Assembly (NCBI GenBank): GCA_902497025.1
Contig: CABVDJ010000040.1
Coordinates: 1 to 15,910, forward strand
Direction: 5' to 3'
Source: an uncultured Collinsella sp.
GTDB lineage: Bacteria > Actinomycetota > Coriobacteriia > Coriobacteriales > Coriobacteriaceae
Length of the DNA stretch: 15,910 nt
Shown: positions 5,802 through 14,015 of the stretch, in pieces
Numbering within the stretch: position 1 is the stretch's first letter
Layout: each line of letters begins with the position of its first letter
Program-made: the position numbers and the translations under genes
Notes under the pieces: model-generated
The model's database searches: none
What the model saw: the letters and a program-made list of their open reading frames with translations, nothing else
What the model was told of the DNA's origin: nothing

Positions 5802-7763
5802 CTAGTTGGTCGTACCGGAATCGTCGCCCGTGCTCGTGCCCGAGCCCGAGCCCGAACCAGAAAGTGCGACCGTCAGCGTGATCGTGCTGTCGGTGGACTG
5901 CTTGCCGGTGGGGGAGACGCCCGTAACGGTGGCATCCTCGTTACCGCTCACGGGATTGCCGTTCTGGTCACAGAAGCCGATGTTATAGAAACCGGCGTTG
6001 TTGAGCGCGGTAACGGCGGCGGAAATGCTCTTGCCGTACAGGTTGCCCGGGACGGTGGCCTTGCCGGACTTCTTGGCAATGACGACGGTAATCGTGGCGC
6101 CGGGCTTCTGCTTGCCGCTGGGGTTCCAGCTGATCACGGTGCCCTCGGTAACCGAGTCGTTCTCCTGGTAGCTCACGTCGACGCCAAAGCCTGCCATATC
6201 GAGGGCGTTGCGCGCCTGGGCCTCGGTCATGTCGGTCAGGTCGGGGACGGACGTGGTATCCGGGCCGCTCGAGACCTTGTACGAGATGGTCGTGCCCTTC
6301 GCGACTTCCTTACCGGCTTCGGTGCCCTGCTCAAAGACCTGGCCCTCATCGGCCTCGTTGGCCTCCTCGGAGGCGTTGCCCTTCAGGCCAACGCTTGCCA
6401 GCGCGGCCTCGGCCTGGTCCTTGGTCAGGCCGAAAAGCTGGGGAACCTCAACCTTCTCGGAGGGCTTGGGACCCTTGGAGATTACCAGGTTCACCTTGGT
6501 GCCCTTGGCCTTCTTGGTGTTGCCGTTGGGCGTCTGCTCGGCGACCTTGCCCTCGTCGACATCGTCGTTGTAGCTTTGGTCGATGGTGCCGACCTCGAGG
6601 CCGGCTTCCTTGATCAGCTCGACGGCAGTCTGCTGGTCCTTGCCCAGCACATCGGGCACGGTGACCTGCTCGCCGCCAAAGAGTCCTGTGGCAAAGGCCA
6701 CCACGATGCCGATGACGGCAACGGCTGCCACCACGGCGGCGATGATCTTGTTCTTGTTGGAATTGGGCTCTTCGACCTCGTACGAGCCGGTGGAGCCCGA
6801 AACCGAGCTACGGGCGGTATTCTGGCCGCTCACGCCCGAGACGGGACGCACCATGGCGCGCGTCTGATCGGAAAGCTCGCGAGTCTTGGTGGCGCCCAGC
6901 TCACCGGGGGCACCGATGATGCGCGTGGGCTCCGAGACGTTGACGGCACGGCCCGACAGGTAGCTGTTGAGCACCTGACGCAGCTCGTCGGCGGTCTGGA
7001 AGCGGTTTGCCGGATCCTTCTCCATGCACTTGAGGATGATGCGCTCAAGGTCGGCGTCGACACCGGAGTTGATCTGGCTCGGCGGAATAGGCAGCTCGTT
7101 GACCTGCTTGAGTGCGACTGAGATAGCGTCGTCACCGTCAAAGGGAACGCGGCCGGTGGCGCACTCGTACATCACGACGCCCAGCGAGTAGATATCCGAG
7201 GTGGGGCCGAGGTCCTGACCACGGGTCTGCTCGGGGCTGACGTAGTGGGCGGTTCCCAGCACGTTGTTGTCTTGCGTGAGGTGGCTGTTCTTGGCGCGCG
7301 CGATGCCAAAGTCCATCACCTTGATGTTGCCGTCGGGCAGCACCATGATGTTCTGCGGCTTAATGTCGCGGTGGATGATCTCGTGCTTGTGGGCGACCGA
7401 AAGCGCGGAGCTAATCTGCGAGCCGATCTGGGCGACCTTCTTGGGGTCGAGGGCGCCGTGGCTCTTGATGCCGCTCTTAAGGTCGGTGCCGCGCAGGTAC
7501 TCCATGACGATGTAATAGGTGTCGCCGTCCTTGCCCCAATCGTAGACGCCCACGATATAGGGGGAGGAGAGACCGGCTGCTGCCTGGGCCTCCTGCTTAA
7601 AGCGTGCGGCGAAGGTCGCGTCGCCAGCATACTGCGGCAGCATGATCTTGACGGCTACCGTGCGGTCGAGAACCTGGTCCTGTGCACGGTAGACGGTCGC
7701 CATGCCGCCTGTTCCCACCTTATCCTTGAGGAGGTATCTTCCCCCGAGGACCCTCTGTTCCAT
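5802..7763 (-). CDS. pknB: PASTA-domain Ser/Thr kinase PknB
   Basis: This transmembrane kinase senses muropeptide or lipid II and phosphorylates wall-synthesis and division proteins. The start used is the ATG at 7763, with AGGAG five bases upstream. An in-frame ATG five codons earlier has no ribosome site. The kinase domain spans about 8-265: glycine loop GTGGMATVY 17-25, Lys39, HRD 131-133, DFG 151-153, and GTAHYVSPEQ after the activation loop. A Thr-rich juxtamembrane linker follows (280-335), then one membrane span (about 340-358). Four extracellular PASTA repeats lie at about 367-430, 438-501, 503-565 and 568-634, and a Gly/Ser tail ends the protein. All catalytic motifs are intact, and the 653-residue length is normal. 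It is the last gene of the operon, separated from the SEDS-PBP gene by 132 bases, where I see no convincing promoter. Confidence 0.97.
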   Translation of the reverse strand: MEQRVLGGRYLLKDKVGTGGMATVYRAQDQVLDRTVAVKIMLPQYAGDATFAARFKQEAQAAAGLSSPYIVGVYDWGKDGDTYYIVMEYLRGTDLKSGIKSHGALDPKKVAQIGSQISSALSVAHKHEIIHRDIKPQNIMVLPDGNIKVMDFGIARAKNSHLTQDNNVLGTAHYVSPEQTRGQDLGPTSDIYSLGVVMYECATGRVPFDGDDAISVALKQVNELPIPPSQINSGVDADLERIILKCMEKDPANRFQTADELRQVLNSYLSGRAVNVSEPTRIIGAPGELGATKTRELSDQTRAMVRPVSGVSGQNTARSSVSGSTGSYEVEEPNSNKNKIIAAVVAAVAVIGIVVAFATGLFGGEQVTVPDVLGKDQQTAVELIKEAGLEVGTIDQSYNDDVDEGKVAEQTPNGNTKKAKGTKVNLVISKGPKPSEKVEVPQLFGLTKDQAEAALASVGLKGNASEEANEADEGQVFEQGTEAGKEVAKGTTISYKVSSGPDTTSVPDLTDMTEAQARNALDMAGFGVDVSYQENDSVTEGTVISWNPSGKQKPGATITVVIAKKSGKATVPGNLYGKSISAAVTALNNAGFYNIGFCDQNGNPVSGNEDATVTGVSPTGKQSTDSTITLTVALSGSGSGSGTSTGDDSGTTN

Positions 7764-7895
7764 TCCTGCTCCTAACATAACTATTCGCTCAACGATGTGT
7801 GTAGTACCTATGATGTGGCCGCTGGGGCCGTGTGGCGCGTTGCCGCTAACTCTTCGGCCGCGGCGCGCCTCGGGTGTCCGATTCGATCATGGGCA

Positions 7896-10766
7896 TCACG
7901 CTCCCTGTGCGGCAAGCGCCGCGGTCAGGACGATGCCGGCGATCTTGGCGGCCTTGACGTCATGCTTGTCGTAATCCTCTAAGGCCACCGAGATGGCGAC
8001 CGTGGGTGAATCGTAAGGTGCAAAGCCAACGAACATCGAGTTGACGTTGGTGCCGCCAGTCTCGGCCGAGCCGGTCTTGCCGGCGACCTTGACGCCTGGG
8101 ATCTGGGCATCGGTGCCGGTGCCGGACTGGACGACGGCAAGCATGGCCTGCTTGACCTGGTCGGCCGTGGCGGAGCTGACGGCCTGACCCAGCGAGCGGG
8201 ACTGCGTGGTCTTGACTACGGTTCCGTCCGGGGCGAGTACCTGGGCTACAAAGTACGGGTCCATGACCACGCCGCTGTTAGCGATGGCGGCGGCAATCAC
8301 GGCGTTTTGCATGACGGTGGTCTGCGGGCCGGGCGTGTGGTCCATGCCGACAGGCTGGCCGGCGCCGGCCCAGGCGGTCTCCCACTCGGTCATGAGCGAC
8401 GGGTCGGCCATGATGGAGGCCGCGGAGGTCAGGTCCTGGCCGAGCTTTTGGCCGTAGCCAAAGGCGTTGGCAAACTGCACGAGCGTGTTTGCGCCAACTT
8501 CGTTTGCCACCTGGCCAAAGACGACGTTGGAGGACACGGCAAAGGCCTGCTGCAGGCTGATGGTGCCGTAGCTCTCGTTGGCATAGTTGGTGACCGGTGC
8601 GTTGCCGATGTCCATGGAGCCGGGCGCTTGGTAGGTGCTGGTAAGGCTGGCGGTACCGGTCTCGAGTGCCGCGGAAAGCGTAACGACCTTAAACGTTGAG
8701 CCCGGCGTGTACAGCGCGTCCATGGCGCGATTGTACATGGAGCCGTCCTCGCCGCCGCCCGTCTGCAGCAGGGCATCGATGTTGGTGTTGTCGTAGGTGG
8801 GCGAGCTGGCACATGCGAGCACCGCGCCGGTACGCGGGTCGATGACCACTACAGCGCCCTTAAAGCCCTTGAGCGCCTGCTCGGCAGCCGTCTGGATGCG
8901 CGAGTCGATGGTGAGCTTGGCGGTGTTGCCCGGCTGGGTCTGGCCCGCGAGCGACGCGATGGCGTTGTTCCAGCTGGAGTAATCCTTAGAGCCGGTGAGC
9001 GTGTCGTTCATGACGCTCTCGATGGCGGTGGTGCCATACTGCTGGCTCACATAGCCAACCACGTGCGCTGCCAGGTTACCGTTGGGGTAGGAGCGTACGT
9101 AGGTGCCGTCCTCCTGCTGCAGCGACTCGGCCAGCGTCACGCCGTCGGACGTGATGATGGAACCGCGCTGGATGTACTTGGAGCGGGCGATGGTGTGGTT
9201 GTTGGTCGGCATGTCCTGATAGTCCTTGGCCTTAATGACCTGGACATAGGTGAGGTTGCCGATAAGGATGGCGAACAGCGCCGTAAAGGCGAGCACCGCA
9301 CGGGTTAGACGGTTGGCGAGCGCAACGCGGCCGAGCACACCGGATTCAGGCGTGTCGAGCAGGCGACGGCGCATGCGTGAGCCGACGGAATGGCTGCCGC
9401 TGCCGTAGGAAGACGAGGTGGCAAAGCGCGTGCCCGTCGGGGCGGCGGCAGATGCGACCTGATCATCGGTGATGGCGGCCATGGTGCCGGTGCCGGTAAG
9501 CTCGGCCTCGCGTCCGGTCGCCTCGTCACCGGCGCGCAGCAGGAGCGCGACGATGATAAAGCTCGCCAGCAGAGAGGAGCCGCCCTGGCTCATAAAGGGC
9601 AGGGTGACGCCGGTCAGCGGGATCAGGCGGGTTACGCCGCCAACGATCAAGAAGGCCTGGAAGCTGATGGCGGCCGTAAGGCCTGTGGCACTAAAGGCGG
9701 CGAGGTCGGATTTAGCGCGGGCAGCCGTGGTGAGGCCGCGAACGGCAAAGAGCATAAACAGGATGAGCACGGCGCCGCCGCCCAAAAGGCCCATCTCCTC
9801 GCCGATAGCCGAGAAGATAAAGTCGGACTCGACGACAGGGATGTTGTTGGCCATGCCGTTGCCGATGCCAACACCGACCAGACCGCCATCGGCAAGCGAG
9901 AAGAGCGACTGGACGATCTGGTAGCCCTGGCCCTGGGCGTCCTTAAACGGATCGAGCCAAACCTGGAAACGCACCTGAACGTGAGACAGGAACTTGTAGG
10001 CGCCCACGGCTCCAACAGCTAAGAGCGCAAGGCCGATAACGACATACGAAAAGCGCCCCGTGGCAACGTAGAGCATCAGCAAGAAGATGGTGTAGAACAG
10101 CACGGCCGAACCCAGGTCGCGTTCGAAGACGACGACGAGCAGGCACACACCCCACACGGCAAACAGCGGCAGCAGCAGTCGCAGGCGAGGGATCTTAAAG
10201 CCCAGAATCTTGCGGTTGGAGATGGAGAGCAGCTCGCGGTTCTCGGCCAGGTAGCCGGCCAGGAACAGGACGATAAAGACCTTGGCGAACTCGCCGGGCT
10301 GGATGGTAAAGCCCGCGATGCGAATCCACAGCTTGGAACCCGAGATCGTGGTGCCGATAAAGATAGGCAGCATCAGCAGAATGATGCCGATGATGCCAAA
10401 GGTGTACTTGTAGCGCATGACCACGTCGAGGTTTTTGACTAGTGCAAGCGTTCCCACCATGAGCGCCACCGAGACAAACAGGATGATGAGCTGTGAGATG
10501 GCGAGAGCGGGGGCGAGACGCGTCACGAACGTGATGCCGATGCCCGAAAGTATAAATACGATGGGCAGGATGGCGGGGTCGGCACCGGGCGCCAAGATGC
10601 GCACGGCGATGTGGGCCGCGGCAAAGGCGGCAAAGAGGCCGATCGGTACGGCGAGCGTCTCAAAGGAGATGGCAGCGCCCGCGGTGAGGACGTACATCGC
10701 ATAGAGCAGGATGACGGGGAACGCCGAGGCGATGAGCAAGAGCAGCTCGGTGTTGCGGCGACTCAT
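7896..10766 (-). CDS. SEDS glycosyltransferase fused to class B penicillin-binding protein (RodA/FtsW-PbpA)
   Basis: One 956-residue chain joins two enzymes that polymerise glycan strands from lipid II and cross-link them. Residues 1 to about 415 are a polytopic SEDS domain with the catalytic-type Asp217 in FERDLGSA, the loop GLVGVGIGNG, PVVESDFIFSAIGEEMG, and SQGGSS near 394-398. About 416-485 is a hydrophilic linker, placed in the cytoplasm by topology. A single span follows at about 488-508, then the PBP part: RGSIITSDG near 534, SxxK as STFK 690-693, SxN as SSN 745-747, and KTG 897-899. All transpeptidase motifs are present. The ATG at 10766 is preferred because AGGGAG lies 8 bases upstream. 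A GTG three codons earlier overlaps that site. In most actinobacteria these are two genes, rodA and pbpA. It follows the phosphatase gene by 16 bases. Confidence 0.93.
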   Translation of the reverse strand: MSRRNTELLLLIASAFPVILLYAMYVLTAGAAISFETLAVPIGLFAAFAAAHIAVRILAPGADPAILPIVFILSGIGITFVTRLAPALAISQLIILFVSVALMVGTLALVKNLDVVMRYKYTFGIIGIILLMLPIFIGTTISGSKLWIRIAGFTIQPGEFAKVFIVLFLAGYLAENRELLSISNRKILGFKIPRLRLLLPLFAVWGVCLLVVVFERDLGSAVLFYTIFLLMLYVATGRFSYVVIGLALLAVGAVGAYKFLSHVQVRFQVWLDPFKDAQGQGYQIVQSLFSLADGGLVGVGIGNGMANNIPVVESDFIFSAIGEEMGLLGGGAVLILFMLFAVRGLTTAARAKSDLAAFSATGLTAAISFQAFLIVGGVTRLIPLTGVTLPFMSQGGSSLLASFIIVALLLRAGDEATGREAELTGTGTMAAITDDQVASAAAPTGTRFATSSSYGSGSHSVGSRMRRRLLDTPESGVLGRVALANRLTRAVLAFTALFAILIGNLTYVQVIKAKDYQDMPTNNHTIARSKYIQRGSIITSDGVTLAESLQQEDGTYVRSYPNGNLAAHVVGYVSQQYGTTAIESVMNDTLTGSKDYSSWNNAIASLAGQTQPGNTAKLTIDSRIQTAAEQALKGFKGAVVVIDPRTGAVLACASSPTYDNTNIDALLQTGGGEDGSMYNRAMDALYTPGSTFKVVTLSAALETGTASLTSTYQAPGSMDIGNAPVTNYANESYGTISLQQAFAVSSNVVFGQVANEVGANTLVQFANAFGYGQKLGQDLTSAASIMADPSLMTEWETAWAGAGQPVGMDHTPGPQTTVMQNAVIAAAIANSGVVMDPYFVAQVLAPDGTVVKTTQSRSLGQAVSSATADQVKQAMLAVVQSGTGTDAQIPGVKVAGKTGSAETGGTNVNSMFVGFAPYDSPTVAISVALEDYDKHDVKAAKIAGIVLTAALAAQGA

Positions 10767-10782
10767 AAGCGGCACTCCCTTT

Positions 10783-12582
10783 CTAATTCTTATCGGAGGC
10801 TTCGGCCTCGGCGGACTGTTCGGCGGTTTTCTCGGAATCTGATTCGGAGGTCGATCCCTGATTGGTGTTGTCGCGAATCGTTTGCGCGTCGATCACCTGG
10901 CGGGTCTGCTCCTCGTCGATCTGGTGGCGGTACTTGGATATCGTGTCCTGCGCATCGTCGACACTTGTTTGCGGAATACCCGCCTTGAGGCGGTTTTGCG
11001 TGTCTTCGGGCAGGTCGGATAGCTTGATGCTGGTTTCGCTTTCGAGCCAGTGGAGCTTGAGTCCGAGTGGCTTGCCGGGCAGGCCGCGCCAGACGGCGAC
11101 ATTGCCCTGGTAGGTACCCAGGTAGTACGAGCCGGTGACACCCGTGTAGGCCCAGATGCCAGCTGCCAGCACAAAGACGAGGGCCAGGATGGCGGCGATA
11201 GTAACGTTGCGGCGACGCACGCGTTGCGCCTCGCGCATGACGCCATCGTCAACCAGGTCAACGACTACTACGGTCACGTTGTCGTGGCCGCCGGCGGCAA
11301 GCGCCGCGTCCACTAGGTTGTCGACGCAGATTTGCGCGGTTGAGGACTGCGTGGCGATGTTCTCGATATCGCTATCGGGAATCATGCTCGAAAGGCCGTC
11401 GGAGCACAGGATCAGACGGTCGCCTTCCTCGATATGCAGAGTGAAGTGGTCGGCATACATAGCGGGGTCCGAGCCCAGCGCGCGGGTGATGACCGAACGG
11501 TTGGGGTGGACGCGAGCCTCGTCTGCCGTGATCTCGCCGGCGTCCACGAGCTCCTCCACGTAGGAGTGGTCGCGGGTCACGCGGATGAGCGTGCCCTCGT
11601 GGAGCAGGTAGGCGCGAGAGTCACCCACGTGGGCGATGGCGAGCGTGTCGTTTTCGATATAGGCGCAAGTGGCTGTGCAGCCCATGCCGGGCTTGCCCAG
11701 GCCATTCAAGGCAGCCTCGATTACGGCGGCGTTGGCGGCCTCGACGGCTGCCGCCAGGCGTGCGGCGTCGGCAGACTGAGGAGCTGTCTTGGCAATGGTC
11801 TCGACAGCGATAGAGGAGGCTACCTCGCCGGCGGCGTGACCGCCCATGCCGTCGCATACGCAAAAGAGCGGCGACTGCACCAGGTAGGAATCCTCATTGT
11901 GCGGGCGCACGCAGCCAACGTCGGAGCGGGCGCCCCACATGAGTTGCGTGGTGGTGCCGGCATCATAGGTCGAGTCGGTCTCGATGCGCTCCTCGGTCAG
12001 GGGCTCAAAGCTCATGGTCGAGCCGGGGTCTTTGAGCTTGGCCTCAACGGCGGCAACGTCGATCTCTGCTGTGTCACCGGGAGAGACGGTGTTTGTCTCG
12101 GCGTTTGATTCGGAATCTCCGGTGTCCGGGGAGTCGGGCTCCTCGGAAACGCGGGCGGTCGACTCGTCGTCTTGCGGGCTGACGTCTATAGGCTCGGGCG
12201 CCGGCGTAGACGCGGGCGCAACCTCGGACGCCGGGGCCATGGGAAACGCCGGCGCGGCGGGCTCGGGTGCCGCAAACACCGCAGCGCTCTCGTTGATTGC
12301 CGCGGCGACGGGCTCTGCAAAGTGAGCCGGCGCCGGGGTTGCTTCGGGCGCTGTGGGCTGTTCCGCAGCATGTGCGCCGATGGGCGCTGCTGCGGCATCC
12401 TCTTCGCCCTCGTTATCGGCGAGATCCGAAATATCATGCGTTACATGCGAAAGAGGCAGGGAGAACACGGTGTCCTCGGGCTCCACGGGTGTGGAGTCCG
12501 CCGGAGCGGCGTGGGCCGGTGCAGCTACGGCGGCAGCCGGTGCCTCGGTCATAGTTGCGGACTTGTTCTCCTCGTCGATCAT
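10783..12582 (-). CDS. pstP: PP2C-family Ser/Thr phosphatase (PstP/PrpC-like) with long N-terminal arm
   Basis: This metal-dependent phosphatase would reverse phosphorylation by the operon's kinases. Of 599 residues, 1 to about 215 are an Ala/Pro/Glu-rich, probably disordered, acidic extension not normally found in PstP. The catalytic domain spans about 216-445, with metal-binding motifs NED 229-231, DGMGGH 244-249, VGDSR 319-323, SDG 394-396 and GGHDNVT 431-437. A membrane span lies at about 459-480, and an extracellular domain of about 120 residues ends in a Ser/Glu-rich tail. The ATG overlaps the fhaB stop as ATGA and has AAGGTGA upstream, so the long form is the natural start. Catalytic and membrane parts match mycobacterial PstP in order, and the neighbours are the same. 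Confidence 0.94.
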   Translation of the reverse strand: MIDEENKSATMTEAPAAAVAAPAHAAPADSTPVEPEDTVFSLPLSHVTHDISDLADNEGEEDAAAAPIGAHAAEQPTAPEATPAPAHFAEPVAAAINESAAVFAAPEPAAPAFPMAPASEVAPASTPAPEPIDVSPQDDESTARVSEEPDSPDTGDSESNAETNTVSPGDTAEIDVAAVEAKLKDPGSTMSFEPLTEERIETDSTYDAGTTTQLMWGARSDVGCVRPHNEDSYLVQSPLFCVCDGMGGHAAGEVASSIAVETIAKTAPQSADAARLAAAVEAANAAVIEAALNGLGKPGMGCTATCAYIENDTLAIAHVGDSRAYLLHEGTLIRVTRDHSYVEELVDAGEITADEARVHPNRSVITRALGSDPAMYADHFTLHIEEGDRLILCSDGLSSMIPDSDIENIATQSSTAQICVDNLVDAALAAGGHDNVTVVVVDLVDDGVMREAQRVRRRNVTIAAILALVFVLAAGIWAYTGVTGSYYLGTYQGNVAVWRGLPGKPLGLKLHWLESETSIKLSDLPEDTQNRLKAGIPQTSVDDAQDTISKYRHQIDEEQTRQVIDAQTIRDNTNQGSTSESDSEKTAEQSAEAEASDKN

Positions 12583-12995
12583 CGACGGTTCACCTTCATG
12601 ACCACGTCGCCAATCTGGACTTCGTCGCCCTCACGCAGCGTCGCGGGCTCCACGAGCTGGCGGCCGTTGACGAGCGTGCCGTTAAGCGAGTTGAGGTCCT
12701 CGATGATGAGCGCCGGGCCCTGCAGCGAAAAGCGCGCATGCGAGGCCGAGACGAACGGTTCGTTGATGCAGATGTCCGAAGATGGCGAGCGACCGACGAT
12801 GACGGGGCCGAGCATGTCTACGTGGATGCCGCGGATACCGCGCGGACCCTTGTCCACATCAATCGTCCAGATAGCCGAGTCGCGGCGCTGCCCGCGCACA
12901 AGTCCCACGCCGGTCTTCATGACGGCGAACAGGAAGATATAGAGCAGGGCGACCAGGACGATGCGGCCTGCAAAAAGGACGATATCGATGTTCAT
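12579..12995 (-). CDS. fhaB: FhaB/FipA-like membrane-anchored FHA protein
   Basis: This is a 138-residue phosphothreonine-binding adaptor. One N-terminal membrane span (about 5-26) is followed by a short basic linker and a C-terminal FHA domain (about 58-137). The FHA core residues are present: Gly68-Arg69, Ser83 and His86 in SASHARF, and Asn105-Gly106 with Asn110 in NSLNGTLVNG. Mycobacterial FipA is the comparison for this size, layout and operon position. It links phosphorylated kinases and division proteins. A ribosome site AGGGG precedes the ATG. The gene starts 6 bases after fhaA and overlaps the phosphatase start by four bases. Confidence 0.92.
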   Translation of the reverse strand: MNIDIVLFAGRIVLVALLYIFLFAVMKTGVGLVRGQRRDSAIWTIDVDKGPRGIRGIHVDMLGPVIVGRSPSSDICINEPFVSASHARFSLQGPALIIEDLNSLNGTLVNGRQLVEPATLREGDEVQIGDVVMKVNRR

Positions 12996-13001
12996 AAGCG
13001 A

Positions 13002-14015
13002 CTATCCCCTAAATTCAAAGGTGCTCAGGCCAAACGTCAGCAGATCGCCGTTGCGCAGCGGGCAGCGCGTAATGCGGCGGTTGTTGACGAGCGTGCCGTT
13101 GGTGGAATTGAGGTCCTCGATCGACCAATCCGAGCCCGTAAAGGTGAGCTGGGCGTGGCGGCGCGACACGTTGGGGTCGCGCAGGGCAATGTCGGAAACT
13201 GAGCGCTCGCGACCGATGGTCACCTGTGCGGAGGTGATGCTATGGCTCTCGCCGCTCACGACGTCGACGAGCTGGGCGAGCGGGCGCTGCGGGGCGCGAG
13301 TGCTCGCCATGTTGGAGGCGATGCCGGCTGCGGCGCCTAGGCCCACGGCGGCACCGGTCGCGGCGGCTCCGCCCATGCCGGCAAGCGCGTCGCGCGAGAC
13401 GGTCTGAGGCACCGGGATGGGTGCGGCGGCGGGGTCGGGGACGCTAGGCGCGAAGGGGTCTGCCACGGCAAGCGGGTCGGGAGCGGCGGCGCGAGGCGTC
13501 GGTTGTTGCTGGGGCATGGCGGCGGGGCGCTGCTGCTGCGGGGCAGCAAACTGCTGCTGGCCGGCGCGCGGGGCGCTGGCGGCACGGCTTGCCGCGGAGT
13601 TGTTCTGGCCCAGGCCGTTCTGATAGGCGCGCTCTTCTTCGTACAGGCGGCCGAGCGTGGGGGCATCGACGTTCTCGGCAAAGACCGAGAACTTGCCGGC
13701 GCGCAGCTGCGGATCGATCATAAAGCGCACGAGGGGCTCGCCGACAAAGACATAGCGGCGCTTTTCGGCCTGCGCCTTCACAAACTCGCGGACCTCGCGC
13801 GAAAGCTCGGGGTAGAACGGGGCGAGCATGGGATCGTCGTCGGCGGCGATCAGGATGGTATAGAGTGCCGGCGCCGTGTTGACGCCGTTGATCACCAGAG
13901 TCTGATCCTCCATGTCGCGAGCGGCCTGCTTGGCAAGCTTCTTAAAGGAGAACGGGGCACGGGTGGCACCGAAGATGCCGGCCACGTGGTCCTCGAAGAT
14001 GTTCAGGAAGTTCAC
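13002..14015 (-). CDS. fhaA: FhaA-like protein (DUF3662 plus FHA)
   Basis: This 337-residue protein has the FhaA layout. An N-terminal FhaA_N/DUF3662 domain covers about 1-130. A low-complexity Gln/Pro/Ala linker covers about 138-245 and includes a small-residue hydrophobic stretch at 213-235. A C-terminal FHA domain covers about 262-337, with Gly268-Arg269, Ser284 and His287 in VSRRHA, and Asn306-Gly307 with Asn311 in NSTNGTLVNN. In mycobacteria FhaA binds the phosphorylated pseudokinase domain of MviN/MurJ and restrains wall synthesis. The same role is inferred here. The start is GTG at 14015, which overlaps the stop of the upstream kinase gene as GTGA, a sign of coupled translation. Confidence 0.93.
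   Translation of the reverse strand: MNFLNIFEDHVAGIFGATRAPFSFKKLAKQAARDMEDQTLVINGVNTAPALYTILIAADDDPMLAPFYPELSREVREFVKAQAEKRRYVFVGEPLVRFMIDPQLRAGKFSVFAENVDAPTLGRLYEEERAYQNGLGQNNSAASRAASAPRAGQQQFAAPQQQRPAAMPQQQPTPRAAAPDPLAVADPFAPSVPDPAAAPIPVPQTVSRDALAGMGGAAATGAAVGLGAAAGIASNMASTRAPQRPLAQLVDVVSGESHSITSAQVTIGRERSVSDIALRDPNVSRRHAQLTFTGSDWSIEDLNSTNGTLVNNRRITRCPLRNGDLLTFGLSTFEFRG

Noticed and set aside
5790..7121. Long rightward frame opposite pknB
   Set aside because: It is a low-complexity Gly/Leu/Val antisense product of the GC-rich PASTA coding sequence. It has no ribosome site or domain. The pknB frame has every catalytic motif.
9390..10022. Rightward frame of about 210 residues opposite the SEDS domain
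   Set aside because: It is an antisense shadow in high-GC sequence, with no recognisable motif, and the opposite strand encodes conserved SEDS motifs there.
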